From an uncultured Myxococcales bacterium (lineage in GTDB: Bacteria; Myxococcota_A; UBA9042; DTJE01): 64,000 nucleotides of DNA. Made by a program: the position numbers and the translations under genes. The notes under the pieces were generated by a model. The model was not told the origin of the DNA. It saw nothing but the letters and a program-made list of their open reading frames with translations, and did not search any database. The DNA is taken from positions 1-64,000 of the forward strand of contig CAIOFV010000147.1 in NCBI GenBank assembly GCA_903857665.1. The letters are read 5' to 3'. Shown here in pieces: positions 53,807 to 62,202 of this stretch. The first letter of the stretch is position 1, and every line of letters starts with the position of its first letter.

Positions 53807-55419
53807 CCACCGACTTCCTCGTCCTGGGCAGCGGCCTGGCGGGCCTGTCGTTCGCGCTGGAGGCCTCCAGCTTCGGCCACGTGATCGTCGCGACCAAGCG
53901 CGAGGCCGAGGAATCCAACACGCGGTACGCCCAGGGCGGCATCGCGTCGGCGATGGGCAAGGACGACTCCTTCGAACTGCACATCGAGGATACGCTGCAG
54001 GCGGGCGCCGGCCTGTGCCATCCGGACATCGTCGATCTGTGCGCCCGGTCGGCCCCGGCCCGCATCCGCTGGCTGATCGACCTGGGCGTGTCGTTTTCGA
54101 CGGTCCCCCGCGAGGAATCCGTCGAGTTCGATTTCGGGCGCGAGGGCGGGCATTCCCGGCGGCGCGTTCTGCACGTCGAGGACCTGACGGGGCGGGAGAT
54201 CGAGCGCGTGCTGGTCGAACGCTGCCGCGCGAGTGCGAACATCACGCTGCTGGAAGACACGCTGGGCATCGACCTGTTCCTGGCGGCGGACGCCGGCGGG
54301 CGGCCCCGTGTGGGCGGGGCGTTCGTGCTGGATCGCCGGACGGGCGACGTGATTTCCATCGGCGCGCGGGCCACGATCCTGGCCACGGGCGGCGCGGGCA
54401 AGGTGTACCTGTACACCTCGAACCCAGACGCGGCGACCGGCGACGGCGTCGCGATGGCCTACCGGGCAGGCGCGCGCATCGCCAACATGGAATTCTTCCA
54501 GTTCCACCCGACGTGCCTGTACCACCCCAAGGCCAAGTCCTTCCTGCTGTCCGAGGCCCTGCGGGGCGAGGGCGGGATCCTGCGGCGCCTGGACGGGAAG
54601 CGGTTCATGGAGGGCGTCCACCCGCTGAAGGAACTGGCGCCTCGCGACATCGTTGCGCGGGCCACCGATGCCGAAATGAAGAGCACCGGCGATGACCACG
54701 TGCTGCTGGACATGACGCACCTTCCAAAGGAGTTCCTGGAGCAGCGCTTCCCGTACCTGCTGGGCACCTGCCTGAAGTTCGGCATCGACATGCGGAACGA
54801 GCCGGTGCCGGTGGTCCCGGCGGCCCACTACCAGTGCGGCGGCGTCCAGGTCGATGACCGGGGGCGCTCGGTGCTGCCCGGGCTGTACGCGATCGGCGAG
54901 GTGGCGTGCACGGGCCTGCATGGCGCCAACCGGCTGGCGTCGAACAGCCTGCTGGAGGCCCTGGTGTTTGCCCATCGCGCGGCTTCGGACCTGCGCGAGG
55001 CCCTGGCGGACCTGCCCCAGCCGGTGGAAGCGGCCCTGCCGTCGTGGATGGTCAACGGCGCCACGCCGTCGTCGCGGGCCGAAAGCGTGATGGTGTCCCA
55101 GGACTGGGACGAAATCCGCCGGCTGATGTGGAACTACGTCGGCATCGTGCGGTCGAACCGGCGCCTGATGGCGGCCCGTCGCCGCCTGGACATCCTGCAC
55201 GGCGAGGTCCACGAGTACCTGCTGTCGACGCCGCTGACGCCCGACCTCGCAGAACTGCGCAACCTGTGCCGGGTGGCGCGCCTTATCGTCGAAAGCGCCA
55301 TCAAGCGCCAGGAAACCCGCGGGGTGCACGTGAACCTGGACTACCCGTCAACCGACGACGAGCGGTGCAGCGCGGACACTCTGCTCTGGGCAGGCGTGCG
55401 GACCGAACTGGTCTCCTGA
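53803..55419 (+). CDS. nadB: L-aspartate oxidase
   Basis: A 538-residue FAD enzyme that oxidises aspartate to iminoaspartate, the first step of NAD synthesis from aspartate. The FAD-binding N-terminus is LVLGSGLAGLSFALEAS. Other markers are TRYAQGGIASAM, HSRRRVLHVEDLTGREIE, ILATGGAGKVYLYTSNP, GDGVAMAYRAGARIANMEFFQFHPT and HGANRLASNSLLEALVFAHR. The fumarate-reductase-like C-terminal helical domain is complete. The Glu in MEFFQFHP fits L-aspartate oxidase and not succinate dehydrogenase, and no Fe-S partner gene is near. The start overlaps the proline dehydrogenase stop by 4 bp. nadA and nadC are not in the window; nadD lies 52 kb away. Confidence 0.95.
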   Translation: MTTDFLVLGSGLAGLSFALEASSFGHVIVATKREAEESNTRYAQGGIASAMGKDDSFELHIEDTLQAGAGLCHPDIVDLCARSAPARIRWLIDLGVSFSTVPREESVEFDFGREGGHSRRRVLHVEDLTGREIERVLVERCRASANITLLEDTLGIDLFLAADAGGRPRVGGAFVLDRRTGDVISIGARATILATGGAGKVYLYTSNPDAATGDGVAMAYRAGARIANMEFFQFHPTCLYHPKAKSFLLSEALRGEGGILRRLDGKRFMEGVHPLKELAPRDIVARATDAEMKSTGDDHVLLDMTHLPKEFLEQRFPYLLGTCLKFGIDMRNEPVPVVPAAHYQCGGVQVDDRGRSVLPGLYAIGEVACTGLHGANRLASNSLLEALVFAHRAASDLREALADLPQPVEAALPSWMVNGATPSSRAESVMVSQDWDEIRRLMWNYVGIVRSNRRLMAARRRLDILHGEVHEYLLSTPLTPDLAELRNLCRVARLIVESAIKRQETRGVHVNLDYPSTDDERCSADTLLWAGVRTELVS

Positions 55420-55487
55420 CACACCCCGATCCTCTTCGTGACGCAGGTTTGACGCACCCAGGGATGGCCATCGACGCCGCGCAAGCC

Positions 55488-56795
55488 TCAGCTCCGCTTG
55501 CCCTGCTCGCGGTTCATGATGATCTGCTTGGCCTGGCGGACCACGTAACCCGGGATGTCCCGGCTGCCGGACAGGTTCTTGATGTCCTTGTTGTTCATCA
55601 CTCGCAGGAAGTTGGTGGCGGTGTTCGGCGGGCACTTCGGGTTCGACACCAGGGCCAGCTTGACCAGGTAGCTCTTGGTCCAGTCCCGGTCCGAGGCGAT
55701 CATGCGAATGACCTCCTCGTTGACGTTCCGGCTCTTGGCGAACCCGGCGATCTCCTTGTCGGTCAGGCGCGGGCTCTTGAGGACCGACATGTACACCATG
55801 CGCCGGGTGTCGCGGATCAGCATCGCCCGCGCCGCCTCGTCGCCCAGCAGCGCGAAGCGCACCTTCTGCGCGATCGTCATCTTGGCGATCTTGGCCCATA
55901 GTGCGGCCGACTGGTGCTCCACCTCGGCAGGCTTTTCCCCCCCTGCCGCATCCGCGGCCTGCGCCGCTTCCTGCAAGAGCGCGAAGAACGAGTCCTCATC
56001 GACCCCGGCACCCGCTTCGGCGCCGGTGTCGTCCGCACCTGCGGCTGCCGCCTCCTCGGCCGCGGCGGCTTCCAGGAGCCGTGCGAGTTCCTCCTCGGGG
56101 GCGCCCTGCGACTCGGCCTCGGTCACCACCACTTCGGTCGGCGGCCCGGGCGGAGGCGTCGTCGATACTTCGCGCACGGCGGCCTTGCTGCCTGCCGGCG
56201 TGACCTTGGCCACGGCGGCGGGACCCATGATCGATGCGACGATTTCCTGGTAGCCCGGGATCTGCGACAGGTCGATGCCCAGGCGGACGGCGTTTTCGAG
56301 GACCGTGCTGACGGTACCCATGCGGGTTTCGGCGTTGTAGTACAGCGCCTCGACGATCATGGGGAACCGCTGGAACCGCATCTGGTTCGACGCGATCTGC
56401 TCGAGGACCGGCCCGCGTCCCTTGGACGCGATCCACGCCACCGTCACGTCGGCGGCGTTCCGGTTGGATGCGATCATCGACCACAGGTCTTCGTGCGCGC
56501 GACCGTGTTCGCGGGCCAGGTGGTCCAGGACGCCCGCGTGCGTCACGCTGGGAAGGGCCGACGCCAGCACGCCCCACGGCAGGCCCTCGATGGATTCCCG
56601 GGCGACCTTCGCCACGGGTTCCGACGTGTCGTTGGCCAGGAAGCACAGGGACAGCAGCAGATCGTCGGGCGACAGGGGCATCGCGGCGCGAGCCACCGTC
56701 AACCGGCGTTCGATGGGAGCGTCGGCGGCCGCGGCCTGCTGGATGACGAAAGGCAGGTCGCCGAACTGGATGGGGACGGGGTCGAGGCGCAGCAC
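55488..56795 (-). CDS. Unknown helical-repeat protein downstream of the EF-G paralogue
   Basis: A 435-residue cytoplasmic protein. Residues 1-190 and 290-435 are built of short helical pairs like HEAT or leucine-rich variant repeats (DDLLLSLCFLANDTSEPVAKVARESIEGLP; DRDWTKSYLVKLALVSNPKCPPNTATNFLRVM). An Ala/Glu/Pro-rich acidic linker (about 205-275) separates them. I recognise no named family. I chose GTG 56795 because GGGAGGGATTC lies directly upstream; a GTG at 56813 in the same frame has no ribosome site. It follows the EF-G-like gene by 57 bp and is probably co-transcribed with it. Confidence 0.75.
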   Translation of the reverse strand: MLRLDPVPIQFGDLPFVIQQAAAADAPIERRLTVARAAMPLSPDDLLLSLCFLANDTSEPVAKVARESIEGLPWGVLASALPSVTHAGVLDHLAREHGRAHEDLWSMIASNRNAADVTVAWIASKGRGPVLEQIASNQMRFQRFPMIVEALYYNAETRMGTVSTVLENAVRLGIDLSQIPGYQEIVASIMGPAAVAKVTPAGSKAAVREVSTTPPPGPPTEVVVTEAESQGAPEEELARLLEAAAAEEAAAAGADDTGAEAGAGVDEDSFFALLQEAAQAADAAGGEKPAEVEHQSAALWAKIAKMTIAQKVRFALLGDEAARAMLIRDTRRMVYMSVLKSPRLTDKEIAGFAKSRNVNEEVIRMIASDRDWTKSYLVKLALVSNPKCPPNTATNFLRVMNNKDIKNLSGSRDIPGYVVRQAKQIIMNREQGKRS

Positions 56796-56852
56796 GAATC
56801 CCTCCCACGGCACGGGAATGGGCGGAAGCGGCCAGCCTTCAGGCGGCGAGGA

Positions 56853-58928
56853 CTACTCCTCCTCCTCCTCGATCTTGGCTTCGGCCATCAGCTTTTCGGC
56901 CAGGTTCTGCGGCAGTTCGTCGTAGTGCGACAGTTCCTGCTGGAAGGTGCCGCGGTCCGACGTCATCGAGCGGAGGTCCGACGCGTACGTCAGCACTTCG
57001 GACATGGGGATCGTCGCCTTGACGACCTGGTTGCGGCCCTTGGCGTCGGTGCCGATGATGCGTCCGCGGCGGGACGAAACGTCGCCCATGATGTCGCCGA
57101 GGCACTCGTCGGGGATGACGATCGTGACGGTCATGATCGGTTCCAGGATCGTCGGTCGGCACTGCTTGAAGGCCGCCTTGAAGCCGCGCGAGCCCGCCAT
57201 TTCGAACGAGCGCGAATCCGAGTCGACGTCGTGGTACTTGCCGTCCACCAGCCGGACCTTGAAGTCCACGACCGGGTAGCCGGCCACGACGCCCTTGAGC
57301 AGGCAGTCGCGGATGCCCTTTTCGACGGCGGGGATGAACTGGCGCGGGATGGATCCGCCGAAGATGGCGTCCTCGAACACGAAGCCGGTGCCGTGGGGCA
57401 GGGGTTCCATGTCGATGTAGCACACGCCGAACTGGCCGCGGCCGCCGGACTGCTTCTTGTGCTTGCCTTCGACGAACTTGACGCTGCCCTTGATCGTTTC
57501 GCGGTAGGGGATGCGCGGCAGCTTCATTTCGACATCGACGCCGAACTTCCGCTTCAGCTTGTCGACGGCGGTCTGGATGTGCGCCTGGCCCAGGCCGTGC
57601 AGCAGGAATTCCTTGGATTCCTCGTCGCGGGACAGGGTCAGGCCCACGTCCTCCTCGACCAGTTTCTGGACGGCCGCCGAAAGCTTGTCCTCGTCGCCCT
57701 GGCTGCGGGGCTTGACCGCGTAGGCGATGCAGGTCGCGGGCAGGGCCATGGTGACCAGCTCGCCCTGGCTGACGTCGGTGGCCAGCGTCTGGCCGGTGCG
57801 GGTTTCCTTCAGCTTGACCACCGCGACGATGTCGCCGCAGACGGCCGTGGTGATGGTTTCCAGCTTCTTGCCCAGCAGTTTGCCGATGCCGCCGAAACGC
57901 TCGCGGGTGCCGGTGTTCACGTTGGCGAAGCCGTCGGCCGGGACCGAGCCCGAAATGACGCGGAAGATGGTGATCTTGCCGGTCTGGATGTCCACGGTGG
58001 TCTTGAAGACGTAGCCGAGGAAGGGACCCGTGGGGGACACGACGACCGTTTCCTCGACGTCGCCCTTCCTGGTCTTGAAGTTGGTGCGCTCCAGGGGCGA
58101 GGGGCCGTAGCCGGTGACGAGGTCGAGCAGCAGGTCGATGCCGGCGCCCGTGGCCGCATTGGCCACCAGGACGGGGACGACGCCGCCGGACTTCAGGCCC
58201 TTGGCCAGGCAGACCTTGATGTCGTCGCTCGACAGCTCGCCGCCGTCGAGGTACTTCATCATCAGTTCGTCGTCCTGCTCGGCCAGCTTCTCGACCATGA
58301 CCTCGCGGGCGGACGCGACGGCGTCGTTCATGTTCGCGGGAATGGCGCCCTTCGTCCCGTTCGGGCCGCTGGCGTACATGCGGGCTTCCTCGCCGACCAG
58401 GTCCACGACGCCGCCGAACGCGGCCTCGGTGCCGATGGGCAGGGCGATCGGGACCACGGCGCCGCCGAAGGCCTCCTGCACCTGGGCCAGTACCTTGTTG
58501 AAGTCGGACCGCTCGCGGTCGACCTTGGTGATCAGGATCACGATGGGGAGGCCTGCCTCCTGGAGCATCTGGAAGGCCTTGTCGGTCCCGACCTGGAAGC
58601 CGTCCACCGCGCTGACAACGATGACGCCCAGGTCGGACGCGGTCAGGGACATCACGGCTTCGGCCGCGAAGTTGGAGTCTCCGGGGGTGTCGATGATGTT
58701 GACGAGGTTCTTGCCCCACTCGGCCCAGCCGACCGCCGTGGACATCGAGGACTTGCGGCGGATTTCCTCGCCGTCGAAATCGAAGTTCGAGTTGCCTTCG
58801 ACCACGCTGCAGAGCCGGGTCGTGGCCTTGCCCAGGAACGCCAGCGTCTCGGCGACGGTCGTCTTGCCTGTTCCCTGGTGTCCGTAGAGTCCGACATTGC
58901 GAATCTGACCCGGTTCGTACGTCTTCAT
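56853..58928 (-). CDS. EF-G paralogue with atypical GTPase motifs
   Basis: A 691-residue translational GTPase with all five EF-G domains. The P-loop is GHQGTGKT (residues 16-23) where EF-G has AHIDAGKT. G3 is IIDTPGDSNF, G4 is TKVD. The switch I Arg-Gly-Ile-Thr of canonical EF-G is missing; RRKSSMSTA occupies its place. Domain IV retains GRGQFGVCYIDMEPL and domain V ends with SEVLTYASDLRSMTSDRGTF. Relatives (EF-G2-like) occur alongside true EF-G and may work in recycling or under stress. It is not in a str operon. The start at 58928 has GGGAAGGCACGA upstream; a longer frame from 59015 is less likely. An acidic tail (EEEEE) ends it. Confidence 0.88.
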   Translation of the reverse strand: MKTYEPGQIRNVGLYGHQGTGKTTVAETLAFLGKATTRLCSVVEGNSNFDFDGEEIRRKSSMSTAVGWAEWGKNLVNIIDTPGDSNFAAEAVMSLTASDLGVIVVSAVDGFQVGTDKAFQMLQEAGLPIVILITKVDRERSDFNKVLAQVQEAFGGAVVPIALPIGTEAAFGGVVDLVGEEARMYASGPNGTKGAIPANMNDAVASAREVMVEKLAEQDDELMMKYLDGGELSSDDIKVCLAKGLKSGGVVPVLVANAATGAGIDLLLDLVTGYGPSPLERTNFKTRKGDVEETVVVSPTGPFLGYVFKTTVDIQTGKITIFRVISGSVPADGFANVNTGTRERFGGIGKLLGKKLETITTAVCGDIVAVVKLKETRTGQTLATDVSQGELVTMALPATCIAYAVKPRSQGDEDKLSAAVQKLVEEDVGLTLSRDEESKEFLLHGLGQAHIQTAVDKLKRKFGVDVEMKLPRIPYRETIKGSVKFVEGKHKKQSGGRGQFGVCYIDMEPLPHGTGFVFEDAIFGGSIPRQFIPAVEKGIRDCLLKGVVAGYPVVDFKVRLVDGKYHDVDSDSRSFEMAGSRGFKAAFKQCRPTILEPIMTVTIVIPDECLGDIMGDVSSRRGRIIGTDAKGRNQVVKATIPMSEVLTYASDLRSMTSDRGTFQQELSHYDELPQNLAEKLMAEAKIEEEEE

Positions 58929-59015
58929 TCGTGCCTTCCCGTCAATGTCCGAGGTCGAAGCGCCATCGGGGCGCCCCCATCCAAAAGGGAGGAGGGTCGC
59001 TCGGCCGAGCGCCAT

Positions 59016-59044
59016 GATTTACCGGGAACGACGCTGAAAGTCAA
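59016..59044 (-). promoter_or_regulatory. Sigma70-like promoter of the EF-G paralogue
   Basis: Leftward TTGACT (five of six), 17 bp spacer, TAAATC. It lies 88 bp before the start codon, giving a leader of about 80 nt. Confidence 0.5.
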
Positions 59045-59122
59045 CGGAGATGCGCGGCCGGACAATACCGCGTCACTCCCTTCCGGAGGGCGGGCGGGAA
59101 CCGATCGAGGGAAGCGTGCCGT

Positions 59123-59533
59123 TCAGCCCGCCAGGCGGGGGAAGAACAGGCAGGCGCCGGTCCACGGGCAGCCGGAGCAGGCATCCCGGATCGCACGCCG
59201 GGTCGAGGGGTCCCGGACGATGCGGCCTGAAACGTCGGCAATCGTCACGTGCCCTTGCGCCGGCAGGCCGAGGGCCTTGCAGAACGCCGCATCGTGTGAC
59301 CGGACGCGGGCGTCGGCGCCGGCATCCTTCGCGCACGATGTCCCGTCGCGGTGCGGGCACGCGTCGCAGACGTCGTCGATGCCGTCCACCAGCACGATCG
59401 GTGTCGAGAGGCCGTTTCGCAGCGACAACGCGATCGCGCGAAGCCTCGCGGTGAACGGCGCGTCGTAGCCGTGTCCGGCGAACCCCTGCACGCAGCCCAG
59501 GTGGTGGGCCCGCAGGCGGATCGGCGCCGTCAT
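59123..59533 (-). CDS. DUF1284 protein
   Basis: A 136-residue protein matching DUF1284: IRLRAHHLGCVQGFAGHGY at the N-terminus, DDVCDACPHRDG near residue 53 and CSGCPWTGAC near the C-terminus. The paired CxxC motifs suggest a bound metal or Fe-S cluster, and the early HH may also be a ligand. Family function is not known to me. It overlaps the DUF2891 gene by 4 bp (ATGA) and is the last gene of that pair. Confidence 0.88.
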   Translation of the reverse strand: MTAPIRLRAHHLGCVQGFAGHGYDAPFTARLRAIALSLRNGLSTPIVLVDGIDDVCDACPHRDGTSCAKDAGADARVRSHDAAFCKALGLPAQGHVTIADVSGRIVRDPSTRRAIRDACSGCPWTGACLFFPRLAG

Positions 59534-60669
59534 CGGCCCACCCCGGTCAGCAGGTACAGGGCGAACGAGGCCAGCCAGTGCTCGCCGCCGTAGCCGCTGC
59601 CGATCATGTCGCGAAGGCCGGCCTCGCGATGGGTGGCGGCCAGGCTGCGCCAGGCGACGGAATGGGGGTCGCCGGCCGGGACGACCGAGGCCACGCCCTC
59701 GAGGGCCCACGCCCGGTGGAAATCCAGGCCGATCAGGTGGCCGATCCGGGGATCCTCGCGGTCGCGCACGACGGGCGGGGCCAGGATCGGGGCGGTGCCC
59801 ACGCCGTCGGGGTCGGGCAGGAAGTCGTCCAGCCACGGCCGGTACACGCCGTAGGGCAGCACGCGCCGCATCAGGTCCGCCTCGGCCAGGCACGGCGACA
59901 GGAAGTCCTCGCCGGAGGGCTCGTAGGCAAGGGGGCAGGCCCGGTCGGACAGGTAGAACCTGCGTGCTGCGGTGTCGATGGCACCCTTCAGGCCGTCGTC
60001 GCCGACGGCCTTCGCATAGTCCCACGCCTGGGCCAGGGCGAAGGCGGTGTTCGGATGGACACCCTCGCGGACGGGCACGGACAGGCGTCCGATGTAGGTC
60101 ACCAGTGCGCCCGCCAGGTCCTTCGCCAGGGGGTTCACGGCCGCAGCCCAGCGTCGCGCGTCCGGATCGTCCCAGGTGGCCAGTTCGGCGGCGAGCCGGA
60201 AGGCCCACGCCCAGCCGTAGGGACGCTCGAACGTCTTGTTGCGGGTCTCCTTGAAGAACGCCTGCTCCCGCGCGAGGACGCTGGCGCGGAGGTGGCGATC
60301 GAGCGCGGCGCGGATCGGGGCGGCGTTCGGCAGGTCGGGGAAGGCCTTGAGGATGCGCACCAGCGCCCAGTGCCCGTGGACCGCCGAGTGCCAGTCGAAG
60401 CAACCGTAGAAGGCGGGCGTCAGTTCCTTCGGCGGCCGCAACTCGCCCGGCCTGTCGATGACATGCGACGGCTTGTTCGGGAAGGGTCGGTCGATGCACG
60501 CCAGCGACAGGGCCGCCAGCGTCCGGGCGCCTGCCGCGTCCAGCTGCCCGGTCGTGGTCACGTAGCCGGCACCCGTCGGCGCCCCGCGCGCCGCGATCGG
60601 GAAGATGCACGTCCCGAGGATGCCGACCATGGCCAGCCCAGCCGGGGTCAAGGTTCGCCAGCCTGCCAT
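59530..60669 (-). CDS. DUF2891 protein, likely exported
   Basis: A 379-residue protein of family DUF2891: TLAALSLACIDRPFPNKPSHV, FYGCFDWHSAVHGHWALVRIL, ERPYGWAWAFRLAAEL, and HPNTAFALAQAWDYA are typical. The family has an alpha/alpha-barrel-like helical pattern with conserved His and Trp that recalls glycosidases or epimerases, but the activity is unknown. The N-terminus (MAGWRTLTPAGLAMVGILGTCIFPIAARGAPT) looks like a signal peptide ending near AARGA, so it would act in the periplasm. Coupled to the DUF1284 gene by ATGA. Divergent from the GNAT gene. Confidence 0.88.
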   Translation of the reverse strand: MAGWRTLTPAGLAMVGILGTCIFPIAARGAPTGAGYVTTTGQLDAAGARTLAALSLACIDRPFPNKPSHVIDRPGELRPPKELTPAFYGCFDWHSAVHGHWALVRILKAFPDLPNAAPIRAALDRHLRASVLAREQAFFKETRNKTFERPYGWAWAFRLAAELATWDDPDARRWAAAVNPLAKDLAGALVTYIGRLSVPVREGVHPNTAFALAQAWDYAKAVGDDGLKGAIDTAARRFYLSDRACPLAYEPSGEDFLSPCLAEADLMRRVLPYGVYRPWLDDFLPDPDGVGTAPILAPPVVRDREDPRIGHLIGLDFHRAWALEGVASVVPAGDPHSVAWRSLAATHREAGLRDMIGSGYGGEHWLASFALYLLTGVGR

Positions 60670-60753
60670 CGCGACCTCCTCCAGGATGCCCCCCGAGTCT
60701 ACCCGGGTCGGTCAAGGACCGCGATCCCCGCGGTCGCTCTTGCCCAGTGCGCC

Positions 60754-60781
60754 TTGACTCCGGGCACATCAGTCCTATCAT
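60754..60781 (+). promoter_or_regulatory. Sigma70-like promoter of the GNAT/DUF2156 unit
   Basis: TTGACT (five of six), 16 bp spacer, TATCAT (five of six), about 40 bp before the GNAT start. Confidence 0.6.
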
Positions 60782-60820
60782 GCCCGGGAGCCCCGAGGGG
60801 GCGCGACGCGGGAGGGCCCG

Positions 60821-61258
60821 GTGGACCCGACGAAGGTTCGGATCGAGCGTGTGGACGGCCTGCCGGTCGATGCGGTCGTGCGACTGTACCGCGACGGGGG
60901 ATGGTGGCGCGAGGGCGACGACCCCTCGGCGATCCCGGCGCTGCTGGCGGGCTCGTGGTGCGTCGCTGCGGCCTGGGACGGCGATCAACTGGTGGGCATG
61001 GGCCGCGCGATCAGCGACGGCGCCTCGGACGCCTACATCCAGGACATCGTGGTCCGGGCCGACTGCCGGGGCCGGGGAATCGGGGCCCGCGTCGTCGCGT
61101 TCCTGCGCGACGCCTGCACCGACGGCGGCATCCTCTGGGTCGGGCTGATCGCGGAACCGGGCACGCTGCCGTTCTACGAGCGCCTTGGATTCCGGGCGAT
61201 GGAAGGGCACGTGCCGATGCTGTTCCGGCTTCGGGATGACGGAAAGGAGCACGCATGA
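60821..61258 (+). CDS. GNAT-family acetyltransferase
   Basis: A 145-residue protein of the GNAT fold. Motif A is YIQDIVVRADCRGRGIGARVVAFLRDAC, with the acetyl-CoA pyrophosphate loop RGRGIG (about residues 83-88). Motif B includes LPFYERLGFRAMEG near the C-terminus. The acceptor substrate (an amine or a protein N-terminus) is unknown. GTG start at 60821 with GGGAGGGCCCG upstream. It overlaps the DUF2156 gene by 4 bp, so the two are coupled. Confidence 0.9.
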   Translation: MDPTKVRIERVDGLPVDAVVRLYRDGGWWREGDDPSAIPALLAGSWCVAAAWDGDQLVGMGRAISDGASDAYIQDIVVRADCRGRGIGARVVAFLRDACTDGGILWVGLIAEPGTLPFYERLGFRAMEGHVPMLFRLRDDGKEHA

Positions 61259-62202
61259 CCCTGGCCATTCCGGACGACGTGTTCCGCCCCTTCGAGGTCG
61301 GCGACTGGGACTTCCTGGACGGCGCGTTCCGCAGTGCCGCGTACCGCCTCTGCGAGTATTCGTACGCGACGCAGTTCTGCTGGCGAACCTGGAACGAAAG
61401 CCGGTGGGCCCTGCGGGACGGCTGGGTGCTGGTCCGGTATCGCGAGCACGGACAGGACCGGTTCCTGTGCCCGATCGGGACCGGGGATCCGGGCGACCTC
61501 ATCGAGGCGTGCTTCGAGCGACTGGCCGCGCTGGGATCGGAGCCGCGCGTCGATTTCGTCCCGGATTCGGTGAAGGCGCGGCTGGAAGGCGACCCGCGCT
61601 TCCGGTTCGACCCGGACGCGTCCAACGACGACTACGTGTACTTGCGGTCGGACCTGGCGGACCTGCCCGGGAAGAAGTACGCCCGCAAGCGGAACCACGT
61701 GTCCCGGTTCCTCCGCAACGCGGCATGGTCGTTCCAGCGCGTCGCCCCGGCGGACATTCCCGAGTGCCTCGTGTTCCTGGACGACTGGTGCCGGTCGCAC
61801 GGCTGCGAGGAGGATCCGCGCCTGGAGTACGAGGTCGAGGCCGTCCGGACCTGCCTCGATCACATGATGCCGCTGCACCAGACGGCGTACGCGCTTCGCG
61901 TCGGCGAGCGGATCGTCGGGTTGACGGTGGGCGAGCTGCAGACCGAGGACACCTTCGTGGTCCACTACGAAAAGGCCTACACCGAGCAGGAAGGGGCGTA
62001 CCAGATGCTGGCCCGGGAGTTCGCGCGGACCGTTCCGGCGACCGTGACGTTCATCGACCGCGAGCAGGACATGGGCGTCGAAGGGCTTCGCCAATCCAAG
62101 CTGTCGTTCATTCCGGACCACATGGAGCACTGCTGGATCGTGCGTCCGAAGGATGCGGTGGTCACGGCTCCCCCGGAGCGTCCGGGACCCGCTTCTCTGT
62201 GA
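61255..62202 (+). CDS. DUF2156 protein (LPG synthase C-terminal-like)
   Basis: A 315-residue protein of the DUF2156 family, a tandem GNAT-like fold related to the aminoacyl-transferase domain of MprF. Typical segments are DDYVYLRSDLADLPGKKYARKRNHVSRFLRN (about 123-153) and FVVHYEKAYTEQEGAYQML, then INREQDMGVEGLRQSK-like FIDREQDMGVEGLRQSKLSF. No membrane flippase part, so it is a soluble transferase with unknown acceptor. Start overlaps the GNAT stop by 4 bp. Its last 41 bp overlap the end of the convergent EamA gene. Confidence 0.9.
   Translation: MTLAIPDDVFRPFEVGDWDFLDGAFRSAAYRLCEYSYATQFCWRTWNESRWALRDGWVLVRYREHGQDRFLCPIGTGDPGDLIEACFERLAALGSEPRVDFVPDSVKARLEGDPRFRFDPDASNDDYVYLRSDLADLPGKKYARKRNHVSRFLRNAAWSFQRVAPADIPECLVFLDDWCRSHGCEEDPRLEYEVEAVRTCLDHMMPLHQTAYALRVGERIVGLTVGELQTEDTFVVHYEKAYTEQEGAYQMLAREFARTVPATVTFIDREQDMGVEGLRQSKLSFIPDHMEHCWIVRPKDAVVTAPPERPGPASL

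Noticed and set aside
58929-59015. Start of the EF-G paralogue at 59015
   Set aside because: The extension is not conserved in EF-G and would overlap the promoter; GGGAAGGC precedes 58928.
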